Below are positions 41,638-49,398 of a DNA stretch of 64,000 nucleotides, piece by piece. A program made the position numbers and the translations under genes. How positions within the stretch are numbered: position 1 is the stretch's first letter; every line of letters begins with the position of its first letter. Source of the DNA: Scytonema sp035967975 (GTDB lineage Bacteria; Cyanobacteriota; Cyanobacteriia; Cyanobacteriales; Nostocaceae). Below the pieces are notes generated by a model, which was not told the origin of the DNA, made no database searches, and saw nothing but the letters and a program-made list of their open reading frames with translations. Where the stretch lies: contig JAWQFQ010000023.1 of the NCBI GenBank assembly GCA_035967975.1, positions 4,740 through 68,739 of the forward strand, given 5' to 3'.

Positions 41638-43782
41638 ATGCCTGAATCGATTAAAAAGACTAACTGGCAAAAACGGGTATTTTACACATCATTAACTTTG
41701 TGTGTAACTTGCTTCTTGTTTTCAGTATTTGGTTTTTACAATTACTTACAAGAACAAGAGCAAAGACTCCAAGAGGCGAAAAACAACGCTAGGCGACAAG
41801 CAGTTCTAGCTAATCTGGAAATTGAGCAAAAGTTGCGTTTAGCCCAAACAACCGTTCTTTCTCTCACTACTAAACTCGATAATGGCAAAATCAACGATGA
41901 GCAGCTATTAGACCAGTTACAGCAGGAAATGAAGAAAAATCCTGACCTTTTAAACCTCGGTGTTGCCTATAAACCCTTCGCCCACGATCCAACAGTCGAG
42001 CTATATGCACCCTTCTATACAAGATTGAAAAATCCGCTTCAATTACTTCAACTTGAGGATATCTACAAGCAAACTCAATATAACAACACTAACTGGTATA
42101 AGCTCGCTTTTGTCAAGGGTCCTTATTGGGGAGAACCCTACTTTTTGCCAGAAACTTCGTTATATAGCAATCAAGTATTGGGATTTTATGCCCCTTTTTA
42201 TGACTTAAGGCTGCCAAAAAAACCACTCAAAGGTGTAGTCTTCGCCGAGTTTTCTTTGGAGAAACTCAAAGAGATAATGTCTTCACTTAATCTTGGTCAA
42301 GTCGGCTATGGATTTCTAATTTCAAACAAAGGCTCTTTTCTGTACCATCCTATTAACGAGTATGTGAAAAATCAACAGCAAATTTTTCAAATCCCCGAAT
42401 TTGAGAACAACAAAAAACTTCAAGGTTTAGTGAGGAAAGCGCTGGAGGGTGAAAAAGTAGAAACCGAATTGAAAGATGAAATCACAGGTCAAAATGCCTT
42501 CCTCGTCCTGCAACCCAGTAAGCGGAACGGATGGGTAGTGGGAGTCGTCTTTATCAAAGACGAAGCTCTACTTGACAGCGAAACCAAGAGGCGCACGCTC
42601 ATCGGGTCCAGCCTTGCAACTATCTGGTTTCTTGTTTTTCTATCAATCCTCCTGTCGCGGGCATATTCGGGCAGGGTTAAAAGTCTTGTGGTAGTATCGT
42701 TGTTTGCCAGTATCTTGTTCGCGACAGAGATTGGGTTGATTTGGAATTTAGCTCTAGCAGAGTCTAGCAATCACAAAAATCGGAATTTGCTGTTCAGTCA
42801 GATGGGGGTGAATAAGTTACTAGAACCCCAAATCAGGTTAAGCAAGCAATTCAACCAACAGCCCCCCATCTATATTCCTACGGGAATTTTTGTTCAGTCT
42901 CTCAGTTTTCCCAGTCCTAACGAAGCTTTTATCACCGGTTACATCTGGCAAAAATATAACAATAATATTCCTGAAAAGCTGTCTCGCGGTTTTATCATGC
43001 CTGATGTTACAACTGCTAATGATATTGAGGTGAAGGAAGCTTATCATTATAAAGTTGGTAATACTGAAGTCATCGGTTGGTATTTTGAGTCCACCTTCCG
43101 TCAGGATTTCGATTTTGACAAGTATCCCTTTGATGAGAAAAATGTCCAACTTCGGTTATGGCATCAGGACTTCAACCGTCCAGACTTAAACCGTCGGGTG
43201 ATTCTGGTTCCAGATTTAGAAGGCTACAACGTAACAAATCCGACAACCAAGCCCGGTGTATATAAGGATATTGCTTTAAATGGCTGGACGCTTTCTCAGA
43301 GTTTTTTAGAGTATCAGTTCAAAAGCTATGATACGAATTTTGGTTTTACAGCTAATGGAAGCAAAAGAAATTTTCCGGAACTCACTTTTAATCTTATTCT
43401 CAAAAGAAACTTCCTAAGTCTATTCATTTCTAAAACAGGTCCAATAATTATTGTCATCACCCTGTTATTTGCGATGCTGCTGATTGCCAATAACGAAAAC
43501 GCTATCGAGGCTTTGGCAGCTTGTGCTGGTTTTGTATTCATCGTCATTCTTGAACAAGTATCGCTTCGAGAACAAGTTGTCGCGCAAACTCTTGTCTACT
43601 TCGAGTATTTCTACTTGGTCACTTATCTGTTCATTTTTTTAGTAGGTATTAATGCTATTCTGTTGATATCCTATCCCAATTTAAACTTTACCCAGTATAA
43701 AAAGAACCTTGTATCGAAGTTACTTTACTGGCCGATTCTGATGAAGATATTGCTGCTCATCACTTGTTTTCTATTTTTTTAA
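41638..43782 (+). CDS. Cache-domain protein fused to a pentameric ligand-gated ion channel-like module
   Basis: This encodes 714 residues from the ATG at 41638 (seven further codons from a TTG upstream are unlikely). Residues 14-34 are a membrane helix. About 40-310 form a periplasmic double-Cache sensor (FYAPFYDLRLPKKPLKGVVF). Two helices follow (~318-338 and ~346-372). About 373-595 look like the extracellular domain of a Cys-loop receptor without cysteines: FRQDFDFDKYPFDEKNVQLR carries the pro-loop YPFD (496-499), then LVPDLEGYNV, ALNGWTLSQSF and PELTFNLILKRNFLSL. Four C-terminal helices (~599-620, 624-646, 654-680, 695-714) correspond to M1-M4, with FISKTGPIII as M1. It is probably a ligand-gated channel. 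Two periplasmic binding proteins lie next to it, convergently. Confidence 0.8.
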   Translation: MPESIKKTNWQKRVFYTSLTLCVTCFLFSVFGFYNYLQEQEQRLQEAKNNARRQAVLANLEIEQKLRLAQTTVLSLTTKLDNGKINDEQLLDQLQQEMKKNPDLLNLGVAYKPFAHDPTVELYAPFYTRLKNPLQLLQLEDIYKQTQYNNTNWYKLAFVKGPYWGEPYFLPETSLYSNQVLGFYAPFYDLRLPKKPLKGVVFAEFSLEKLKEIMSSLNLGQVGYGFLISNKGSFLYHPINEYVKNQQQIFQIPEFENNKKLQGLVRKALEGEKVETELKDEITGQNAFLVLQPSKRNGWVVGVVFIKDEALLDSETKRRTLIGSSLATIWFLVFLSILLSRAYSGRVKSLVVVSLFASILFATEIGLIWNLALAESSNHKNRNLLFSQMGVNKLLEPQIRLSKQFNQQPPIYIPTGIFVQSLSFPSPNEAFITGYIWQKYNNNIPEKLSRGFIMPDVTTANDIEVKEAYHYKVGNTEVIGWYFESTFRQDFDFDKYPFDEKNVQLRLWHQDFNRPDLNRRVILVPDLEGYNVTNPTTKPGVYKDIALNGWTLSQSFLEYQFKSYDTNFGFTANGSKRNFPELTFNLILKRNFLSLFISKTGPIIIVITLLFAMLLIANNENAIEALAACAGFVFIVILEQVSLREQVVAQTLVYFEYFYLVTYLFIFLVGINAILLISYPNLNFTQYKKNLVSKLLYWPILMKILLLITCFLFF

Positions 43783-43805
43783 TTGCCTCAAAACTAAAGC
43801 GTTAC

Positions 43806-45140
43806 TTATTTTACCTTAAATTTACCTCCCTTATTTGGGTCAGACCAATCACAGGCATAACCTTGAGTAGCAGATAAGAATTGGTTCCAAGGCTGAGGGT
43901 CAATTGGTTTACCTGTAGACCAGACGATCTCAAACAGACCATCACTTCTAACTTGACCAATATATACGGTTTTAGAAAGATGGTGATTAGCTTGCAGAGT
44001 TACCAAACCTGCGGGTGCATTGAACTGTTGACCCATTGCTGCAAGCCGCACTTTTTCTAAATCGTCAGCAGTTCCAGCTTTTTCCACAGCTTGTTTCCAG
44101 AGGTAAACCATAATGTAAGCAGCTTCCATCGGATCGGTTGTCGTTAAATCGACTCCATACTCAGCTTTGAAGTTTTCCACCCACTGCTTATTCACAGGCG
44201 TTTCCACTGTTTGGAAGTAGTTCCAACAAGCATAATGACCAAGGAGAATATCTTTACCAATCTGCCGGACTTCTTCTTCAGCAATACTAACTGACATGAC
44301 TGGATACTTGTCCGCTCCAAGTCCAGCACTCTTCATTAATTTGAAGAACGCTGTGTTGCTATCACCATTAAGGGTATTAAAGATTACTCCACCGTTTGGT
44401 AAATACTCTTTGATTTTAGCAATAATAGAGGTAAACTCCTTGCTGCCTAAGGGTTGGTACTCTTCACCAACAGTTAGACCCTTTCTGGCTTCAAGTTGCT
44501 TTTTTATAATAGCGTTGGCGGTGCGAGGGAAAACATAGTCAGAACCTACCAAAAAAAACTCTTTTCCCTTGTTTTTGAGGAGCCAATCAACCGCAGGCTC
44601 AATTTGCTGATTTGGTGCAGCCCCTGTATAAAAAACATTTTTGGAACATTCTTGACCTTCGTACTGTACAGGATACCAAAGCAGATGATTTCTTGATTCA
44701 AAAACATCAAGAACCGCCTTGCGACTAGCAGAAGTCCAGCAACCGAAAACGGTAACAACTTTGTCTTGCTCGATTAACTTTTCGGCTTTTACCTTAAACA
44801 AATCCCAGTCGGAAGCTCCATCTTCAAGGATGACTTCAATTTGCTTTCCCAGGACTCCTCCTGCAAGATTAATTTCTTTAATAGCAAGCTTTTCTGCTTC
44901 CACAACTGCGATTTCGCTAGTCGCCAGCGTGCCAGTGAGGGAGTGGAGAATACCAACTTTAATTGTATCTTTGCTCGTACCTTCTTGTGTACTAGCACTT
45001 TCTGCAGTCTTCTCTGATTTATTTGTGCTAGTAGCTTGGCAAGCTTTTAAAAGAATGCTGGTTAAAATAGCTGACCCAAAGAACAAAAATTTCCGTCGCC
45101 TAAATTGTCCAGGCATAATTGTTTTCGCTAAACCTCGCAT
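43806..45140 (-). CDS. UrtA-like (urea/amide-type) ABC substrate-binding lipoprotein
   Basis: This encodes 444 residues from the ATG at 45140; a longer frame to 45200 overlaps the upstream gene and is less likely, and 45116 (MPGQFRRRKF) is an alternative. The basic FRRRKFLFFG and the lipobox LLKAC mark an exported lipoprotein. The mature part is a type 1 periplasmic binding protein: VGILHSLTGTLATSEIAVVE, INLAGGVLGKQIEVILEDGA and VTVFGCWTSASRKAV are typical of UrtA/AmiC. No Urt permease or ATPase is nearby, so it is an orphan. It converges on the Cache-channel gene, 23 bases from its stop. Confidence 0.88.
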   Translation of the reverse strand: MRGLAKTIMPGQFRRRKFLFFGSAILTSILLKACQATSTNKSEKTAESASTQEGTSKDTIKVGILHSLTGTLATSEIAVVEAEKLAIKEINLAGGVLGKQIEVILEDGASDWDLFKVKAEKLIEQDKVVTVFGCWTSASRKAVLDVFESRNHLLWYPVQYEGQECSKNVFYTGAAPNQQIEPAVDWLLKNKGKEFFLVGSDYVFPRTANAIIKKQLEARKGLTVGEEYQPLGSKEFTSIIAKIKEYLPNGGVIFNTLNGDSNTAFFKLMKSAGLGADKYPVMSVSIAEEEVRQIGKDILLGHYACWNYFQTVETPVNKQWVENFKAEYGVDLTTTDPMEAAYIMVYLWKQAVEKAGTADDLEKVRLAAMGQQFNAPAGLVTLQANHHLSKTVYIGQVRSDGLFEIVWSTGKPIDPQPWNQFLSATQGYACDWSDPNKGGKFKVK

Positions 45141-45186
45141 AATTTCGGATATACTAATAATTAGTCTGCTCTCACAAACACGATTT

Positions 45187-46233
45187 TTACAAAATATCAA
45201 CTAATTTTACACCTATTGAAGATTCATTTTTAAATATCGTGCCGATGGTGGCATTATCAACACGCGTCTGAACCTTCAAGAGAATATTTTCTGGTAAAGT
45301 GACATAGCCACTCTTTAAAATCAAGTAATTGTTTGCAGGCGCAATATAGTAGTTAACAAAGGCTTTAACAGCCGATCTTTTTTGTAAAGAAACTTTGTTA
45401 ATATATAAAAGCAAAGGACGAGTTAAGGGATTGTAAGTGCCGCTTTTTACCGTTTCTTGACTTGGCTTTACGCATTTGCCTTGGGCGTTCTCAATTGCAA
45501 CAAGATTGAGAGTATCTTTATTTTTTAGGTAGTAGCTAATGGCAAAGAAACCAAGACTGCGCTCATCCGATCGCACCCCCTCAACCAGCACATCCTGCTC
45601 TTGATTTGAGGTGTAGTCATTGCGACCTTCACCTTCACCAACTGTAGCTTGAATGAAGTAAGAGTATGTACCAGATTCTTTATCAAGTCCGTAGAGTGCT
45701 AGAGGTTTATCGGGATAGCCGTTGCGGACTTGTTTCCAGTTGACGATTTTTCCTTCGGGTGCTCTTTCCCAAATTTTGCCCAACTCCTTTGGGGTGAGAC
45801 AGGTAGCCCAGTTGTTGGCGCGATTGACAGTAACGCTGATACCGCCGAAAGCGATCGGAATTTCAACGAATTCAATCTTGTTTTTTTCACACAGTTCAAT
45901 TTCAGATTTTTTAATCGGACGCGAAGCAGTAGAGATGTCAATTTCCCCACTGCAAAAGCTCTGCAATCCTTGTGTAGTATTAGATAAGCCAACAGCTACA
46001 TTCACCTCAGGATAATCCTCCATAAACTCTTGAGCCATTAATTGAGACATGGGGAAGACAACACCTGAACCATCAATCAGCACATCGCTACTCAATAAAC
46101 CAGCAGCTTTTGCCTCTGGGATAGAAGTTTGGTTTTCACCTGCGTTACAAGCACATAGTGTCAGAAATAAAACTGCTGTCAAAAAACACCGGGACTGAGG
46201 TACAAGTTGGATTTTAAAAGTCATCTTCAACAA
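45187..46233 (-). CDS. PstS-like phosphate-type substrate-binding lipoprotein
   Basis: This encodes 348 residues. A signal with lipobox (FLTLCAC, near residues 23-29) is followed by a type 2 binding-protein fold: VLIDGSGVVFPMSQLMAQEF and FCSGEIDISTASRPIKKSEI recall PstS and its TSS/ASRP phosphate-site motifs. FVEIPIAFGGISVTVN and TYNPLTRPLLLYIN are also family-typical. No pst permease genes follow. The downstream UrtA-like gene is on the same strand, 46 bases beyond, so the two binding proteins are probably co-transcribed. Confidence 0.88.
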   Translation of the reverse strand: MLKMTFKIQLVPQSRCFLTAVLFLTLCACNAGENQTSIPEAKAAGLLSSDVLIDGSGVVFPMSQLMAQEFMEDYPEVNVAVGLSNTTQGLQSFCSGEIDISTASRPIKKSEIELCEKNKIEFVEIPIAFGGISVTVNRANNWATCLTPKELGKIWERAPEGKIVNWKQVRNGYPDKPLALYGLDKESGTYSYFIQATVGEGEGRNDYTSNQEQDVLVEGVRSDERSLGFFAISYYLKNKDTLNLVAIENAQGKCVKPSQETVKSGTYNPLTRPLLLYINKVSLQKRSAVKAFVNYYIAPANNYLILKSGYVTLPENILLKVQTRVDNATIGTIFKNESSIGVKLVDIL

Positions 46234-46281
46234 TGCACGAATGGATAAGTAGTCGTGTAAAATAAATTATCTAGTTGAACG

Positions 46282-46311
46282 AGGCAATAGGCAATAGGCA
46301 ATAGGCAATAG
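46282..46311. repeat. (CAATAGG)n STRR
   Basis: About four tandem CAATAGG heptamers upstream of the PstS-like gene; the same heptamer as in the composite repeats at 13730 and 18432. Confidence 0.85.
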
Positions 46312-46389
46312 TGCTGGATTACAGCGATTTTAGCCAGTTTAAAAAATATATAAATATTTCTCCATAAGTACTTACATAGGTACTTTACA

Positions 46390-48543
46390 TCACAATTTCG
46401 GTAGAATCTCAGGCAACAAATGACCGGGAATTTTAGATAAAGCTAAGTTTTGTCCCTGTATTCCAAATTCGCTGTGGAAAGCACGAATTGTTTTCACAAG
46501 ATAATTAAAAGTTGTTTGATAAGCATCAGGTTGTTTGTTCAATCCATTCAATGCTTGCAAATGATTGTCTAAAGCTGCTTCTAAATATTTAGAACGAGTT
46601 GTTTTCTCTAAATTAAAATATGGAGTTGTTGCTAGTTGATAGTAGGCAAGACCCAAGTTATTATGAGTAGCAAATACATCAAAACTCAAAGGCATACCAC
46701 TTAAGGAGTGAGCCAGGGAAAGCGCTTCTTCATAGGCACTAACGCACTGTTCTAACAATTTTTGCTTTTCTTCTTTAGAGGTTTGAGCTTGATTTGCTAA
46801 ATGCCAATAAGCGGTGCCAAGATTATTTTGGGTAGCAGCACAAGCGGGGGGAACATTCGTAGGAGTGCGGTACTTAAGCGCTTCTTTATAAGCTTCAATA
46901 GCTAGGGGCAAATTTTCCCCTGGTTGTTCGTACTGTGCAATGTTCCAGTGTGCAGTCCCAATGTTATTTTGAATCATGCCATACTTGAGCGGTTCTTGTT
47001 CGGGGTTGTAGTAACCAAGCGCCAATTGATAAGCTGCAATGGCTTTCTTAAGATGCTCAACGGGTTGATTGTATTGCGCCAAATGCCAGTAAGCGGTACC
47101 CAAATTATTTTGGCAAGCAGCATACTTCAATGGTTCCATTTCCGCTGTTCGGTAACGCAGTGCTTCACTGTAAGCGACAACAGCTTGCTGCCAATTTTCT
47201 CCTGGGTTAGTAAAACGAGCTAAATCACCGTAAGCTGTTCCCAAATTATTTTGTACCCTAGCATAAGTTTCAGGATGGGTTTCTGGTGAAATAAGCTTTA
47301 ACGCCAACTGATAGAACTCTATACCCTGTTCGATGTAAGTTTGTCCTTCTTCAGAATTGGGTGGGGTACGGTACAGCATCCAGTAAAGGGTACCCAAGTC
47401 ATTTAATATATCCGGTACTTGAGATGAATTTTCATCATGGGTAACTGCTTCTTGATAAGCAAGAATTGCAATCATTAAGTTTTCTAAAGTTGAATTTCCT
47501 TGTTCAATCCGAAGGCGGTACAAATGCCCCAAGCGCTGATATGCAGATGCAAGTTCAACTCCCGAAGCTTCTTTTTCATGCAATTCCTCTATTTCCTCTA
47601 GAATTTGCTGCACTTGTAAGTGCTGTTCATCGTCATTGGAAAAGGTGGTATTAATTGTTGCTAATACGAGTTCCGTTAATTCCTTATTAACACGAGATAT
47701 ACGTAGTGGTGCGGGCGTACTGGGGGTGCTGTCTCCATCAATTGGTTCGTCTTGAAGAGGTATATTTGTTGAGATTTCTGATTTGTTAGTTGGGGGTTCT
47801 TGCTGATTGTGTCCCCGATTGATTGATAGCTGATTTGGAAAGTCGAAATCCTCTTGAAAGACGGCTTCTTCTAAAAGAGACTCCTCAAGAGTAGCTAATT
47901 CCGTACTTCTAGTACTAGAAAAACGTTCGGGTGAGTTGTTATTGTGGTTTGATGGCGTAGGTTCTCCGGCAAATATAAAAAGACCGGTACGATAACGCCA
48001 AAACTGTGGTGCGGACTGCTGCATGGCATAGAGCCAAGGACGTGATGTCCACAATAACAAGCTAGATTCAAAATTAGACAGGCTTTGCTCGGATAACCGT
48101 AGATAGTGCAAAAATAAGCGCTGTACTGCTACTGGCTGTTTAGTAAGCTGTTCAACGCCAACAATCTGGAATGCTGGAATGGGTAATGGTCGCCCTGGGG
48201 TGTCTTTTGTAGCTCCAACTACGGGCGGTGGATAATTAGACAACCATTGATTTATCTGGGCTATGGGGTTGGGATCGCTTAAATTCAACCTTAAAGTGAC
48301 AAGTCGCGGATAAGCTGGTGTGCTGGCTTCCTGGGTATTGGATGGCTGGTACAAGACTTGCCCAACAGGATAAGCCAATGTGGAATGCAACCTTGCCGCT
48401 ACCTGATTCCTTAAATTTAAATCATCGCACACCGCTAAAAAAATTTGTCTTCGCAAACCAAGACTGAGGGCAAGTTTTAGGCGATGATAGACTTGCCGAT
48501 TCCAAGCGAAATTATCTGAAGGCGGATTTTCATTTACATTCAT
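46390..48543 (-). CDS. TPR-repeat protein with N-terminal cyanobacterial domain
   Basis: This encodes 717 residues from the ATG at 48543 (MNVNENPPSDNF); a frame six codons longer is possible. The first ~200 residues form a soluble domain with LKLALSLGLRRQIFLAVCDD and FQIVGVEQLTKQPVAVQRLF, which reads like an ATPase-derived fold lacking a Walker A. A low-complexity acidic linker (~200-300) follows. From about 320 to 690 there are eight or more TPR motifs with the recurring NNLGTAYWHLA. It is probably a scaffold for protein contacts. It is unlikely to be exported. Partner unknown. Confidence 0.85.
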   Translation of the reverse strand: MNVNENPPSDNFAWNRQVYHRLKLALSLGLRRQIFLAVCDDLNLRNQVAARLHSTLAYPVGQVLYQPSNTQEASTPAYPRLVTLRLNLSDPNPIAQINQWLSNYPPPVVGATKDTPGRPLPIPAFQIVGVEQLTKQPVAVQRLFLHYLRLSEQSLSNFESSLLLWTSRPWLYAMQQSAPQFWRYRTGLFIFAGEPTPSNHNNNSPERFSSTRSTELATLEESLLEEAVFQEDFDFPNQLSINRGHNQQEPPTNKSEISTNIPLQDEPIDGDSTPSTPAPLRISRVNKELTELVLATINTTFSNDDEQHLQVQQILEEIEELHEKEASGVELASAYQRLGHLYRLRIEQGNSTLENLMIAILAYQEAVTHDENSSQVPDILNDLGTLYWMLYRTPPNSEEGQTYIEQGIEFYQLALKLISPETHPETYARVQNNLGTAYGDLARFTNPGENWQQAVVAYSEALRYRTAEMEPLKYAACQNNLGTAYWHLAQYNQPVEHLKKAIAAYQLALGYYNPEQEPLKYGMIQNNIGTAHWNIAQYEQPGENLPLAIEAYKEALKYRTPTNVPPACAATQNNLGTAYWHLANQAQTSKEEKQKLLEQCVSAYEEALSLAHSLSGMPLSFDVFATHNNLGLAYYQLATTPYFNLEKTTRSKYLEAALDNHLQALNGLNKQPDAYQTTFNYLVKTIRAFHSEFGIQGQNLALSKIPGHLLPEILPKL

Positions 48544-48561
48544 GGCGGCTAATGGAGCCAA

Positions 48562-49056
48562 AACATGGTGGACAAGCCCTTGTGGGACACATACAAACAG
48601 CCAATAAACTCAACTATGACTATGATTTTCAAGTAACTGTTGCTTTGTTCAGGATAATTTAGGTTTGACCATATAGGGAATATACAGTGTATATCTATAC
48701 AAACAAATCATGTAATTCTTACAAAGCAAAAAGCAGGCTCCTACAGAATAAAGAAACCTGCGATCGGCAAAAAAAAGTGAATTGGGTTACGAAAAATTGG
48801 CGTTACTGACTAATAGCATAAAAATCTCACGCAAAGGCGCAAAGGCGCAAAAAAACCTTAGCTGACATCTTGCACCATTCTCAACAAGACCTGAAAAACC
48901 GGGTTTCTAAACGAAGAATTAAGCTTTTTTAGCATTATCATTCTCACCAAACCCGGTTTTTGACCTAGGTACAAGATATGAGTTAGCGTCTTTGCGTCTT
49001 TGCGCGAGGCTAAAAAATAATTCACACTTTTGAGCAACACCGAAAAATTTTTATTG
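48562..49056. other. Gene-free stretch with a large inverted-repeat structure
   Basis: No gene except psb34 at its right border. It holds the inverted structure at 48829-49010 and AT-rich DNA. Confidence 0.5.
48829..49010. repeat. ~180-bp imperfect inverted repeat, MITE-like
   Basis: The left arm has ACGCAAAGGCGCAAAGGCGC, then GACATCTTGCACC, then AAAAACCGGGTTTCT. The right arm is the rough complement: AAACCCGGTTTTTGACC, GTACAAGATATGAG, then GCGTCTTTGCGTCTTTGCGC. It would fold into one long hairpin. The ...CCGGGTTT word is shared with the R1 family. Confidence 0.65.
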
Positions 49057-49236
49057 TTAGCTCAAACTGGAAACCGAGAAAGCAACGAAAATCAAACCAA
49101 TAACCAAAATCATGCCGACGGCTCCCAAGACAACATAGTTAACCTTTTGTCGATCGCTTGGAGGCTCTGCTTTATAAACTTTAGGTTCGTTTGCAAAGTT
49201 ATTTAAACGACCACCGTCTTCTGTTGTATAAGGCAT
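49057..49236 (-). CDS. psb34: Psb34 / Ssl1498-family photosystem II assembly protein
   Basis: This short frame encodes 59 residues. It begins MPYTTEDGGRLNNFANEPKV, then YKAEPPSDRQKVNY, and ends with one membrane helix VVLGAVGMILVIGLIFVAFS. This is the Ssl1498 light-harvesting-like (HLIP-related) family, identified in PSII assembly intermediates as Psb34. It sits in the thylakoid membrane. It is a single gene with its own upstream region between thiO-thiG and the TPR gene. The N-terminal motif is very characteristic. Confidence 0.88.
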   Translation of the reverse strand: MPYTTEDGGRLNNFANEPKVYKAEPPSDRQKVNYVVLGAVGMILVIGLIFVAFSVSSLS

Positions 49237-49330
49237 GAACCAACTTCCTTTTCTTTATCTTTATTCTTAATCTAATGTTACATAAACGGTATAAATGCTC
49301 ATCTCTCTAAGAGATAAATCGTTACAGAAA

Positions 49331-49398
49331 TAGGGTGTGGGGTTTTGAGTGTAGTGAAGAAATTTCCCTACCCCCACACCCTACACCCTACACCCTAA
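49331..49398. repeat. Inverted GGGTGTA STRR pair behind thiO-thiG
   Basis: TAGGGTGTGGGG (49331) and CCCCACACCCTACACCCTAC (about 49373-49392) are complementary. They form a long hairpin at the 3' end of thiO-thiG, whose stop lies within the right edge. Confidence 0.65.

Noticed and set aside
45141..45200. Longer start of the UrtA-like protein
   Set aside because: It would overlap the upstream gene and puts 20 non-signal residues before the signal peptide.
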